A stretch of DNA of 64,000 nt from Ananas comosus (lineage: Eukaryota; Streptophyta; Magnoliopsida; Poales; Bromeliaceae): NCBI RefSeq assembly GCF_001540865.1, contig NC_033636.1, forward strand, positions 109,119 to 173,118, in the 5' to 3' direction. Made by a program: the position numbers and the translations under genes. The notes below the pieces were generated by a model that saw nothing but the letters and a program-made list of their open reading frames with translations, did not search any database and was not told where the DNA came from. Below are positions 23,087 through 34,413 of the stretch, piece by piece; position 1 is the first letter of the stretch, and each line of letters begins with the position of its first letter.

Positions 23087-23343
23087 AGTCGGTCCCTGTA
23101 CCGCAGTACTCCTGAACTGTCTACTACAAAGCCCTCAGCCTGTCCCCTGTCTAACTGCTCTCGAATCCTCAACAAGTGTGGATCTCCACTCTGTTTCTCT
23201 CGGATCCTATCCAACAGAGTGGGCTGCAAGACTAAAGTCATCAGTCTCACAATAGACCCAGAAGACACTATCTCGAGCCTTAGCCGCTGCAGCTCCTCGA
23301 GTAACAGCCTCTGCTGTGTGATCATCAAACTCAGGCTTTGCAC
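23068..23343 (-). pseudogene. Gypsy pol: RNase H-integrase linker
   Basis: A 91-codon open stretch with LLDRIREKQSGDP and GVLRYRDRLCVP, the connector normally found between RNase H and integrase. It is joined to RNase H by a frameshift near 23340 and to integrase by another near 23080. Confidence 0.75.
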
Positions 23344-23750
23344 TGCCTCCTGCTCAACGCATCTGCCACCACATTCGCCCTACCGGGATGATACTGAATA
23401 CTAACATCGTAGTCATTCAGTAATTCCAACCACCGGCGCTGCCTCAGGTTCAGCTTTCTCTGGGTGAACAGATACTTGAGACTTTTATGATCGGTAAGAA
23501 CCTCGCAGTGCTCGCCATACAAGTAATGCCGCCACAACTTCAAAACAAAGACTACCGCGGCAAGCTCCAAGTCATGCGTGGGGTAATTCTTCTCATAATC
23601 CTTTAACTACCATGAAGCATAAGCAATTATCCTACCATGCTGCATCAGCACACAGCCCAGCCCGATGTGCGATGCATCACTGTAGATCACAAATCCTTCC
23701 CCCATCACAGTAAAGGCAAGGATAGGAGCTGACGTCAACCTCTGTCTTAA
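23331..23750 (-). pseudogene. Gypsy pol: RNase H
   Basis: Visible catalytic acidic residues: Asp in VIYSDASHIGLGCVL, Glu in [12 protein letters not shown], Asp in [10 protein letters not shown], then the closing [16 protein letters not shown] phrase. RNase H removes the RNA of the RNA-DNA hybrid. TAG codons at 23751-23753 (entry) and 23607-23609 break it. At the latter, relatives usually have Gln before LKDYE. Confidence 0.88.
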
Positions 23751-24611
23751 CTAATCAAAGCTCCTCTGACAATCCTCACTCCAGATGAACCAAATCCCCT
23801 TTCGAGTCAATCGAGTGAGGGGTATGGAAAGCTTCACAAAGTCTTCCACAAACCGACGGTAATAACCAGCAAGTCCCAGGAAACTCCTCACCTTTGTCAC
23901 CGTCGTCGGTCTGGGCCAATCTCGAATAGCATCGATTTTCTTCGGGTCCACTGCTACTCCCTCTGCAGAAATCACGTGCCCCAAGAAAGCAACCTCCCGC
24001 AACCAGAACTCGCACTTCTTCAACTTGGCATACAACTTCTTCTCTCGCAGAAGTTGTAGCACAGTCCTCAAGTGCTCCTCATGCTCGGCATCACTCCGGG
24101 AGTATATCAAAATATCGTCGATGAAGACTACCACAAATCTATCCAAGAACGGCTTGAACACCATGTTCATCAAATTCATAAATGCAGCAGGGATATTTGT
24201 CAATCTAAAAGGCATGACCGTAAACTCATAATGCCTATACCGAATCCGAAAAGCCGTCTTGGGAACATCCTCGGCCCTCACCCTCAGCTGGTGGTAACCG
24301 GACTGGAGATCAATCTTCGAGATGACATAAGATCCCTGCAGCTAATCAAACAGATCATCAATACGCGGCAAAGGATACATATTCTTGATGGTCACTTTAT
24401 TCAGCTCTCGGTAATCAACACATAACCTAAGTGAACCATCCTTCTTCTTTACAAATAACACTGGTGCTCCCCAAGGCGACACACTGGGTCTCGCATACCC
24501 CTTATCCATCAGATCCTGAAGCTGCGCCTTTAGCTCTCTCAGCTCTGCCGGTGTCATTCGATAAGGTACCTTCGAGATTGGTGCAGTTCTTGAAACTACA
24601 TCAATCACAAA
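23751..24611 (-). pseudogene. Gypsy pol: reverse transcriptase
   Basis: The palm motifs are clear: [11 protein letters not shown], then a catalytic-motif variant [12 protein letters not shown] (IDD version of YxDD), then [15 protein letters not shown] and [18 protein letters not shown] at 24342-24344 stands where LFDQLQG is usual (Gln), and the upstream boundary is a TAG at 24612-24614. Frame is kept across these stops, so decay here is by substitution, not indels. Confidence 0.92.
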
Positions 24612-25441
24612 CTAAATCTCCCTCTCCGGCGGCAACGTCGTCAACTCCGAAAAAAATATATCCGAAAACTCGCGGACTATAGGGATATCCTCGAGTCCCG
24701 GCGCCGCTGTAGGTACCTCTACCACCGTCGCCAGAAAAGCAACACATCCCCTGCTCATCAGCTGTCGAGCCCTCGCCGAAGATATCCAGGTGGCAAACAA
24801 TATACTCCTGCAGCCTCTGAAAGTAAACTCCTCCTGGCCTGGATCGCCGAACGTCACCATCCTCGCTCCACAGTCGATCGTACCATAATACCGCGCCAGC
24901 CAATCCATACCGAGCACTACGTTGAAGTCCTGCAACTGCCCTAAAATCGACAAGTCTGCGGGCATGATCCACGAGTCTAACTACACCAGACACGACGAAC
25001 AACACTCTACAACCTGTAACACATGGTCGGAGATCTGCACCTCTCGTGACAATGCAACAATGCAAATACTCGACTAACAAAGGAGTGAGATGCACCAGTA
25101 TCAAAAAGAGTACGAGCTCTAATGCAAGAAATCAAAATAATACCTGCCACCACTCGGTCGGCTACTGTAGAGTCCTCCACCTGAGCTGCATAGACACGGC
25201 CACTCGGTGCCTGCTGTCGCCGCTCACTCTGACGCGGCACAGATGCCTTATCCTCCTGGTGGTAACTCGGGGCTGCTCCAAAAGACTGCTGGAATGCTGG
25301 CTGAACTGAGGCTGTGGATGGTGCTGACGATGCTGCTCGAGGACAGGCTGATCTCATATGCCCGGGCTGACAGCAACTGTAACACCTCCCTCTCTCTGCT
25401 CGCACTGCCGGGGCCAGTGGGGTCCTCCACAGATCACACAC
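24612..25441 (-). pseudogene. Gypsy: second zinc knuckle and aspartic protease
   Basis: CYSCCQPGHMRSAC is a CX2CX4HX4C nucleocapsid knuckle. It is followed by a Ser/Gln-rich linker and the protease active site LFDTGASHSFVS, then VVLGMDWLARY, which is conserved after the protease. A frameshift lies between 25007 and 24983, a TAG at 24981-24983 and another at 24612-24614. The protease cleaves the gag-pol polyprotein in active relatives. Confidence 0.88.
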
Positions 25442-25634
25442 TGCGGTGTCCTCGGTGGCTGTCCCTGTTGACGGGATTCCCCAGAACGCTGAAGCCCCGA
25501 AAACCCACGACCCTGAGAGCGTGATCGTGGCAGTCTCGGCGGATGCCTGCTGCTCGACTGTTCAGCATCATCTGAAAAGGGCCGCTTCCGGTCCTGACTC
25601 TGCCCCACCGCCTGAGTCCTCTCCCGAATGGCAA
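25354..25634 (-). pseudogene. Gypsy gag: C-terminal part after the nested LTR
   Basis: A basic Arg/Ser/Gln-rich stretch followed by a first Cys/His motif, CVICGGPHWPRQC. A frameshift near 25385 separates it from the second knuckle. Its reading frame is in register with the N-terminal gag half at 29801 onward if the nested LTR and one CATCA copy are ignored, so the LTR entered a then-continuous gag. Confidence 0.85.
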
Positions 25635-25639
25635 CATCA

Positions 25640-28600
25640 TGTCACGCCCCGTGGCCGATTTTAAAAGCCTTTTTAAAATTCATTACCATTTTGAAAACAG
25701 AGCTGCGGAAGACATGCCATTTTGTTTTTTAACTTGGCCCACGTGACGTACAGACTTGTCACAAATATAAAGTTCCTCTGTCCACTCGGATAGAGTCTAC
25801 TTTGTATTTGCACGGCGTACCAACAGCTACATCAGGATCTCAACTACAATTTGCAATTACCAATCATCAATCAATTCATGATATGCAATAACATACAGTT
25901 ATCGATCCTTAGAGATGATGCATGCCTCTAAGCACTCCTTACGCGCTGGATGATACAATGCACAATAGAACAATCATCCTATTTTAAAAGTGCTCCCCAC
26001 CTGAAAGTTTTGTTTTTAAACTCTAATTCGATCAGTCATAAAACAATCGAAAATTTTTTAAAAAAATTATTTTCCACTCGAAAACTCTATTTTGAAAACC
26101 GACTACCTCGAGGGGTAGAAAACAACGATGTGTAAATATACGAAAATTCGATATCCATAAAACCAACATCCAGATCCACAAACCTCTGTTCAAATGCATA
26201 AATAACGAAAACATCCATAACTAAAATCAGTTCACAACATTCAAGCAATCAGAGGATTATCTAACCGAACCATTTATTTAAACTACTAAAAGCAGGAATG
26301 AAATAACCAGGGTGACGGTCGCTATACCAGACTAGCTAGATCGTCTTCTCGTCGAGCCCAAAGTCCAACTCCTTGCCCGAATCACCTGGAAAAATGGGGA
26401 GTGGGAAACCGCAACCATAGTTTTCCAGTGGGTACGACAGAGCCACGAAGGCAAGCCGTAATCACCGAAAACCAAAGGAGATAGATAGACAAGTATATAT
26501 ATATGCTGATATGAAACAGAACTACAGTAGCTATAACAGATCTAATAAGAAGCAAGAAGTAAGACTGCTACTGTATAGAAAATAATGCAAATATGCCTCA
26601 AAGTAATCAACCAGAAACTGTACCGAGCTGCCTGTCACTAACTGCACCGACCTGATCCATCCACCCCACAGGACGACCTATCCGGATAAGTACACCTCCG
26701 ATCGGTGGCCAAACCGATCCGGTGTCATGAATACCCCCAAGTGCTGTGACTAAGTCATGCTGGTATGCTCAAACAAAAATCGGCTGAAGCCGGTGCCTAG
26801 GCCGAAGCCAACAACAAGGGCGTACAACGCCGAAACATGATAGATGCTAGGGCGTACAACGCCGAACCATGATCAACCAGATCGAAACACATGACAAAGG
26901 AGTCGATGTGTTGCCTGGACCCAAGGTCCACAGAGATATCGAAATATAAATGCCAACCTGCTCTACATGTCTATCAACAACTAATAGATGCAGCCAAGAA
27001 AGTAAGATATACTAATGATAACCAAGCAATGACATGTAGAGACTACAATAATGGAATAGAAAAATAGAAAAAGGTGAAACGCTCTCACCGACTATCAGCT
27101 CGAAGCACCCACCTGTCACAATCGCATCGGAAAACCTGGATGCATACAAGTCGACCGGACCTACAAAGGTCCACTGGGTCAGTATCCAACCTACTAACCC
27201 AAAGCACAAGACTCACAAACCCCCACACAGATCCCTGAATCGGATTCCCAAAACCGATCACCGTAACTGACTGGAAGTTCCGAAAACCACACCGGGACGC
27301 CGTCGGGACCCACTATGTGTCCCGAAAACTCACGACTCATGTCACGAGTCACCCGTTGCCACAAAACAGTCCGATATGGATGTCCTGGTAGCAAACACAA
27401 GATAACATAACCCAACAATTATCGTCGAATAATTGTTCGGATCCGGATTTTTGGAAGTGTCTATTTCGACACCGAAACCTATCGTCGCTCACCCATCATC
27501 ACCGAACCCACAAAATGATGATGGTGACCAGCCAACAAAGCTCAGCGACAATTCACAGGACAACCAAACCGTGTCAGAAAAAATCCGAATCGAAACCGCG
27601 TTCTTTCGGCGAATTTTGTCAAAAAACGCACCGAAATCGACTCTTCGATTTCCGCAAAGGCTATCGGATCATGGACAATCAGTCCAGAGGTCACCGCACA
27701 TGCAAACACACTACCCACAGTAGCCACAAGGTGCACAAATGCATAAAAGCCCCTCACTTTACATAAAATCCTATCATTTTATGTAAATCGGGCGATCAAG
27801 TGACTCATTCACGCAAACTGAGGACTCCCGAGGTCCGTCGAGACACGTACTGACAGGTCTCGACGTGCCGAAGACCGTGTTCATGGTCCGGAGTACAATG
27901 GCTCACTGTGGGAAGCGCGGGAGCAACCCGAAGGTTCTGCAAACAGCGCAGTCGGGGAAAATCAAGCCGAACAGGCCGATTCGACATCCGCTGATCCAAA
28001 GTAAAGTGAGCACTGTGATCAGCACAGACCAGCGATCACCGTGCTCACCTTCAGAGGCATCGGGACAGCCTCGGATCGCCAGAAAAGTGCGCGCACACAC
28101 GGAACAGCAGCCGAAAAGGCCCAAAAAGGGCCGACACCGCCTAAACAGCGGAACGAAGCCTTCCCGACAAAAAAAAATAAGGTGAGCATGATGATCAGCG
28201 ATGAGTCACGATCATCGTGCTCCCTTCTGCAGTGATCGGGATGTCTCGGGAAGCTCGGAACAGTAAACCATCCAAAATAAGCCCTATTTCGGGTTTGGCC
28301 GGAGCAAGCTTGCTCCGGCCGGCCTCCGGCGGCACGGCAAGGCGCGCGCGGGCCAGGGATGGGTAGGAGGGAGTGGACGAGCAAGGTTCTCACCTCAGTT
28401 GGCAGCGAGGAGCGGCGGTGGTGACGGCGGAACCAACCAAGCCCGCACAAGATCAAGCTCGGGTTCTAAGGGCAGCTGCGGCCACGGCGGCGGTCGGGGC
28501 GCTCAGGGACGGCGGCAGAGGGTTGCTGGAGTCCGGAGGGCAGCCTCGGGCACGGCCTCGAGCGGCGGGGAGGCGGCCCCGAGCGGCGGCGGCGCGGGGG

Positions 28601-29795
28601 TCGGAGACGTGGCTTGCCTCGGCCTGCACATGTCTTAGGCGGCTGCAGCTGGCCGAGGCGGCGGCGACGGCCCGCAGGGGCGACGGCGACCGGCCGGGAA
28701 GGTCGGTGAGGCCCAGGGGAAGGCCGCGGGAGCGACCCCAAGCGGCTGCGGCGCGGAGAAGAGGCCGCACGATCTGCTCGGCCTGGGCTAGGGCTAGGTG
28801 GCTGCAGGCGGCTACAGCGCGGCGCGGCGGCACTCGAGGAAGGCGGCGGTCGGCGGGGAAACTCTGACAGTGTCTGGGCGACGCAGGCAAGGTGTAGGGA
28901 AGCAATGCAGCCTCGGCCAAGGCTTCAACCCAAGAAGAAGAGAGGGGTGGAGAGAGAGAGAGATGGAGAGGAAGGCTGCGGCTGCTACTGGCCGGCCGAG
29001 GCTCAGTCATCAGCGGGCGGGGGTGGCGCAGCAAGGGCAGGGCAACCAAGGGAGGTGGCTGGGGGTTTAGCTCGGGCTAGGGTTAGGGTTTTCTTAGTGC
29101 AAACGCTAAAACAAGCATATATACAAGGTGCAATATGCGAGTTAGCCCACCAAACCTCAGTATTTAGTACTGAGTCTCTCACAACGCGTGTACAATGCGA
29201 GAATGCCTCTCCACGTGCGATCTCACGCAAAACGGTACATAAAATATCGCGACTTTTGCAAAATTACCGTTTTGTCATCACCGACCTCTCCTCGAACAAT
29301 GCGTAATATCCCCAAATCCGTTCGTCAGATTTGTGAACGGATAACACCAATGCGATCAGCACAACTAAGACAACAAACCTACGATTTTGGTTCGCCTCAA
29401 TCGGTCACGGATTCGCGACGAAATCTGTTTTCTCTCCAAAAGGCCAAAATAACGCACAATTACATAGAGAACATGTATTTTCAGATTTTCTCGAAATCCG
29501 CGGGTCAAACCCAAAATCCGTCAGCTCCATCGGTTCCAAAATAGCTAAATCGTTCGAAACGAGCTATTGGACTGCTATGAACGGAGTCCGATACGCGCCA
29601 GAAGCCAACTTCATGCATTGGCCTCTTCGGAAAACCGAGTTACTATTCACTTTCGGTGAATACTGAAGATCGCGTAAAATCTCCGTTCTAACTCATTTCC
29701 TCCCGAAACTTGACGAGTGCTTTTGTAATTAAATTACACACAAAAATATCGTCAACAGAGAATCTAACTATACAGTGAAATTCTCAGTCCTTACA
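25640..29795 (-). mobile_element. 4.16-kb solo LTR nested in gag, CATCA target duplication
   Basis: On the minus strand it begins TGTAAGGACTGAG and ends GGGGCGTGACA, with CATCA on both sides (25635-25639 and 29796-29800). It is the sister of the plus-strand solo LTR at 6759-10759: shared start and AAGTGAATAGTAACTC, CTCCAATAGCTCGTTTCGAA, TATA region and 3' end. It contains a GC-rich part (28300-29060) with long but contradictory frames. No internal region is present. It must be younger than the gypsy element it splits. Confidence 0.92.
29104..29116 (-). promoter_or_regulatory. TATA region of the nested solo LTR
   Basis: On the minus strand CCTTGTATATATGC corresponds to CCTTGTATAAAAG of the sister LTR at 7434-7446. 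It is followed downstream by AAAACCCTAACCCTAG, a telo-box-like word. Confidence 0.55.
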
Positions 29796-29800
29796 CATCA

Positions 29801-30720
29801 CCTCTCTCAACCCAAAGAGTCTGCCCCATCAACGCATCCAAGGTCCGCAACCTCTGCGTATGAACCAACCGGAAGATCTCGGGACTCAAACCTTGCTCAA
29901 AGAGGTAAACTCGGTGCGCCTCATCCTTGGCCACAAACAGCACACAGTTCAGCAGTCGCGTGAACTCCCGAATGTACTTCTGAACTGTCCGCTCACCCTG
30001 CTGGATCTTCTTCTGATCCTCCTCGAGCTTCTGTTTCACACTATTGGGAAAATATATCCTGAACAGCATTCCACAGAACTCGTTCCACTTTATATACAGC
30101 GCTACTAGCCCATAGTCTCGCCTCATCCTCCTCCACCAGGCGTAAGCATCGCCTGACAAACAGTGGACTCCCAGATGTACCTGCTCTCTCTCTAATACGA
30201 ATAGATCCTCAAATAGCTTCTCCATCGCACTGACCTAGCCCTCAACCACCCAGGCCTCAGTGCAACTGCCATCGAAGATCGGCGGATCAAAACGGCGAAA
30301 CCGAGCCAGCTTCTCTGTCAACCGCTCCTCCTCGGTCTCTGTCATCTGTACTGGCCCCCTAGCAGGCACAACGGGTGCCACAGGAATCTCCACTGGCGGG
30401 GGTACAACTGCGGCTGGTGCTGCCGCCGGTGTGGTCGTAGATGGAATAGCCTGCTTTGGTGCGCTCGGTACTGTACTCTGTGACTAAGCCACCCTCTCAC
30501 ACAACCTCTGCAACAACTTTTCCTATCGCCTCGTCATCTCCGTCAAGATAGCCAACTGTGCACTCAAATCAGGAGGTGCACCTACCTCCGTTCGGGCCCT
30601 CTGCTCTACAACAAGGGGTGCACTCGCCTCTACCTGCTCCGGCATCTCAGGAGATACGGCACGATCCTGAGTCAACTGTGCATGATCCCGCGTAGACGGT
30701 CGACATCGGCGACGATACAT
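29801..30720 (-). pseudogene. Gypsy gag: N-terminal part
   Basis: It begins at an ATG at 30720 (MYRRRCRPSTR) and contains the retrotransposon gag capsid region: YAWWRRMRRDYG, FRIYFPNSVKQKLEEDQKKI, and FTRLLNCVLFVAKDE. Three TAG stops in the same frame (30523-30525, 30484-30486, 30235-30237) and no frameshift were found in this half. The second and third fall in a proline/alanine-rich linker and just before the capsid domain. It ends at the nested LTR. Confidence 0.88.
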
Positions 30721-30997
30721 AGCTGCAAGAAACAGAACGGGGTCAGATCAAACAAACACTCTCGACCCAATCAATGAAAGTCTAGAAGGTGGCCCCCTGT
30801 TTCTCCTCAAAATTATGTCGTCTGCAGCCAACATAATTTTTCTGGACCGAAACAGAAACTCCTTCAATCACTTCCTCCGCTCTAGGAGGAGTTAGAACAA
30901 TCAATCAGTGACTTTCGGGATAAATCACGCTTCTCGCGTCTTGCCTTTCTAAGGTTTGCCAACTTAGGTTTTCTATGTCCCAACGACCTAATACAAA

Positions 30998-31009
30998 ACT
31001 TTGATACCA
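30998..31009 (-). other. Primer binding site (tRNA-iMet type)
   Basis: On the minus strand TGGTATCAAAGT follows the 5' LTR end after nine bases. It differs from TGGTATCAGAGC, the complement of the initiator tRNA-Met 3' end, at two positions. The Cassandra element at 34401 has the exact form. Confidence 0.75.
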
Positions 31010-31017
31010 ACTTAATC

Positions 31018-32901
31018 TGTCACGCCCCGTATTGTACGTTCCCCGGGCACGCTGACAAATCCGCCGTATACAAAAGAATTTTTTCTATATACGAAACGAT
31101 AGCTGTACCTGTAAAACATACAATACTAGAAACAGTAGTATAGAGCTGTTCGAATAAAACTGGTATAAACAGGAACAAGTTGCATATACATACATACGTT
31201 CAGGTACAAAAAAAGCTCGCCCAGCGAGATACAACAAGTATGTATAAGAAAGTCAAAAACTAGCACTACCTGTAGCTGGTAACCTCTCAAACAGCAGTAA
31301 CTGGGAAGCGCTCTAACTGGCAACGCCCTTGCCACGATCAGTCTCCGAGGAAGTAACAGTCAGAACAGCAGGCTCTGCAGAAATATGATAACAACTGGGC
31401 GTGAGAACTACTATAAAAACAAGTAGTCCTCAGTGGGTACTGTCCTAAACATCGTCGGTCTACCCACTAAGTCTACAGAAGGGAGCAAGGATAGTATGAA
31501 ATGCTGGAAGAAACTCTACAGCTACAAGATACTACACTATCATGCTCTACACTAACCAACCGTAGGAAGTGTCAATCCTGACACAATAGAACTAGGACTG
31601 TAAGCCTACCCGTCCCTGGGACTGTGAACACACCTGTCCCGTCCGGTTGCGACTATACAGCTACCTCCACTCTAAGCAGTCCGTGGAGAGCAAGTCCAAC
31701 CTCCACGAACGACACGAACGCGAAAGCACAACGCCCATTTCCAGAGTGGCACTCGTGGGAGCTACCCAACCGAGTATGCAAGCGTATTTCTGTCGAGCTC
31801 AATCAGGCTCTCACAAGCCAAAGTCAAGCAATAGGGTCCAACTGGTCTGACAACCAACAGGTCACGTGCCCTCAGCACAATCTGACTCCCAAAACGGCGA
31901 TATCGGTCCACCGTCAACCCCAACGGCACCCAACAGTCTGGAACAGTCTGAACGCTACTGTAAAAATACACTCGGCATCCCAGCAAGAGCGTAACAGCTA
32001 TCTAAACTATCTGGGGTATCTACCATGCTGATACTGCGGTGATACAAAATAACAACGGCGCCTAGAGCTTAATCAGGTAGTTTAAGAATGTGACAGGTTC
32101 AAATCGCAGGTTTTCTCCTAAGTCAAATCCAAGTCCAACATGTGTAAATACCTAGTCACAGTACTAAGCTCCAATTCAAATTCTAGAGTTAAACATGCCA
32201 AAATTCATGAATCGAGCAATTTCTATCAACGAAACAACATAAAAACACATGTCGACAATCTATATACTTGGAAGATAAACGACGATTAACCCATCTCGAT
32301 AGCTAATCCCAATCCGGCGCTACGTCGAGAACGGCGGAATTGCACCCTCGCCCGTCCTCCTCGCGATGCTACGATGACGAACGTACGCTCGAACGGCACC
32401 GCGGCGCGACGTCGACAATGAACCAACCCACCCGAGCTCCTCCTTGTTCACGGCTAATGCTAGAGAGAGAGAGGAGAAGAAGCATGCAAAACTCCCTATC
32501 TCAGCCTCTCTACACATGTATATAGCAATGGGAGGAAAGGACGACACGTACGAGGCAAGGAATGACCAAAACGCCTTCTCACCTACCCTGGTGTACCGAT
32601 ACACGGGTAGTTGTACTGGTACAAATGGCAACCCGAGAGCAGCTGCGCAAAAATCTGGCGAAGTGTACCGGTACGCCCTGCTCGTTGTACCAGTACAGAA
32701 AGTGTACCGGTACGCCTTGATGGTTGTATCGGTACAACAAGCAGAAAATCTGCAATTTGCAGATTTTCAAAGCTAAGTCCTGCTCTCGCGTCCCCGTTGA
32801 GTCTGTTTTGCGTCTATTTCGAGCCAACACGACTCGGATTTGTCCCGACACTATCCAGAGCTGTCGACAAGCTTCAACTGCTGAACACCAGGGATACCAC
32901 A
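31018..32901 (-). repeat. 5' LTR of the gypsy element
   Basis: 1884 bp, TGTGGTATCCC to GGGGCGTGACA on the minus strand, colinear with 19854-21735 throughout. It carries the most decayed ACCGGT cluster (32592-32738). Confidence 0.9.
32592..32738 (-). promoter_or_regulatory. ACCGGT palindrome cluster, 5' LTR copy, decayed
   Basis: Six sites at the same spacing as in the other LTR, but four are altered: ACCGAT, ACTGGT, ACCAGT and ATCGGT. Every change is C to T or G to A within CCGG. Next to it, at about 32747-32767, is an intact AATCTGCAATTTGCAGATT dyad. Confidence 0.75.
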
Positions 32902-33075
32902 CAGAGAATTTTGGTTAAAATAATATATATAAAATTTTTATAACGAAACACCCTAACCGGTGGAGGCGAAGTAAATATTTTTATTTTATATAAGGGGGGC
33001 AAAGTGTTGGATTTTTAAATGACAGGGGAAAGTGCAAAAATCGGATTTTGACAGGAGGGTTTTATGTAATTCTAG
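32902..33075. mobile_element. Right arm of the small inverted element
   Basis: Inverted match to 19682-19853 (AAATGACAGGGGAAAGTGC and AATCGGATTTTGACAGGAGG on this strand). With the left arm it brackets the whole gypsy insertion. Confidence 0.5.
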
Positions 33076-33197
33076 CCATATAATAAATATATAATATAAT
33101 ATATATAAGTATAATATATATAATATATTACTATGATATATATATAGAGAAGAGAGAAGAGAGAGGAGAGGCGAGAGAGATGAGAGAGAGAGAGGGA

Positions 33198-33770
33198 GAG
33201 CAGAAGCTGCTGTGCTCTCGGAGCAACGGAGGATTCGTGCGTCCTGAGCCGTTTTTCGATGATGGAATTTTCGAAATCGACGATCGCGAGTCCGTTAGAA
33301 CTTGATCTAACGTATGAAGTTATCTAGAAAATAATTTTTTGCAATTATTTGATGATCATTTACCTAGTTATCGAAAGGAGTCAAAATCAATATTTTTAAT
33401 GGTTTGATATCTACCCATTTTAAGTTTAACGGTGTAGAAATATTCAAATCAGAATTGAAATTTTGATCACAAAATTTTTTTACATCTACAACAATATAAT
33501 ATCTTTTGATCGGAAAATTATTAATGCCTAATATCACCACTTTTTATAGAATTTATTAATTTTCAGCATTAAAATTATTGTTTTAGATCTTTCGATGATT
33601 GTTAGACATAAATATATCGAAAAAATGCCAAATATATTCTTCTACAAACTTCAAATAGCTAGAATCAAGTCTAACGGAGCAATCGTCGATTCAAAAATTC
33701 CATCATTCCGGAAAACGGCTCAGGAGCACGGAGCCTCCGTGCTCCTTAAGACACAGCAGTCCTACTCTAA
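33198..33770. mobile_element. Micron-like palindromic element
   Basis: The ends carry GCTGCTGTGCTCTCGGAGCA and GTGCTCCTTAAGACACAGCAG as inverted arms; (GA)n lies on the left and (TA)n on the right. The arms carry GAACTTGATCTAACGTATGAA, the long-subfamily phrase. Confidence 0.7.
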
Positions 33771-33807
33771 TAGATATATATTATTATATATATATATATA
33801 TATAGTA

Positions 33808-34032
33808 GTTGAGCTAGGATACTTTTAGAAGCACCACCCCACTTGGTCTTCCTAAGTTTCTAAACCCTTTGGATGCGCACCCCATAATTACTAATATCCC
33901 TTAGATCAAACACTATTCCACCTACCACCACTTATCACCACATATCACCATCATCTCAACCTCACATCTCTCCATCAAAGGGCTAAAAACACTAAAGCAC
34001 CACCCACTTGGTATTTCTAAATGTATTCTAGC

Positions 34033-34036
<4 letters not shown>
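33808..34036. mobile_element. Short Micron-like palindromic element
   Basis: About 230 bp between two (TA)n tracts, with ends GTTGAGCTAGGATACTTTTA and ATGTATTCTAGCTCCAA and subterminal ACCACCCCACTTGG / ACCACCCACTTGGT. Confidence 0.7.
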
Positions 34037-34087
<51 letters not shown>

Positions 34088-34090
<3 letters not shown>

Positions 34091-34312
34091 CGGCTACTAT
34101 ACTGTTGATAGTACTAAACGCTTGATGCTATCAAGTTTTCCTCCATTAGATCTATTCTTTTGACAATTTCCACCTGTTAGATGATAATTCAACCAACCAC
34201 CACTCAACTCTTGGGGACTACTATTATCTTAATCGGGGATCATTATCATTCTAACCTCACATCCTTGATCCAAGGGCCGAAAACTAATAGCACCAAGTGC
34301 TTGGTACGTGGC
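34088..34312. mobile_element. Micron-like element truncated by the Cassandra element
   Basis: It starts GTCCGGCTACTATACTGTTG after (TA)n. The matching right terminus, expected after GCACCAAGTGCTTGGTAC, is replaced by Cassandra LTR sequence from about 34313. Confidence 0.6.
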
Positions 34313-34323
34313 TAGACCCAAGA

Positions 34324-34388
34324 GGTTAAGAGAGTTAAGCGTGCTAGGACGGGAGTAGTCCTAGGATGGGTGAACCCTTGGGAAGTCG
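34324..34388 (+). repeat. 5S rRNA-derived block, left Cassandra LTR
   Basis: Contains GTTAAGCGTGCTAGGACGGG, then AGTAGTCCTAGGATGGGTGA and TGGGAAGTC. It follows the 3' two thirds of plant 5S rRNA, including the A-box, intermediate element and C-box of the internal RNA polymerase III promoter, with changes in the C-box (GAACCC for GACCTC). Confidence 0.88.
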
Positions 34389-34400
34389 GGGCGTCACAGT

Positions 34401-34413
34401 TGGTATCAGAGCC
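34401..34413 (+). other. Primer binding site of Cassandra (tRNA-iMet)
   Basis: TGGTATCAGAGCC, an exact complement of the initiator tRNA-Met 3' end, starting two bases after the left LTR. Confidence 0.9.

Larger units (their letters stand above)
19854..32901 (-). mobile_element. Full-length but dead Ty3/gypsy chromovirus-type retrotransposon, with nested solo LTR
   Basis: Two LTRs of about 1.88 kb in the same orientation bound an internal region with, in minus-strand order, primer site, gag, zinc knuckles, protease, reverse transcriptase, RNase H, integrase, chromodomain-like C terminus and purine tract. That order and the C-terminal chromodomain place it with the plant chromoviruses (Del/Tekay-like). 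Flanks are CTGAG (19849-19853) and CAGAG (32902-32906), a target duplication with one mismatch. The LTRs differ at very roughly one base in ten by eye, so it is old. Removing the nested solo LTR and one target copy leaves about 8.9 kb. Ten in-frame stops and several frameshifts make it inactive. Confidence 0.9.

Noticed and set aside
29075..29095. Interstitial telomere repeat (CTAGGGTTAGGG)
   Set aside because: Only about two units, in the LTR leader next to the TATA region; better read as a telo-box promoter word.
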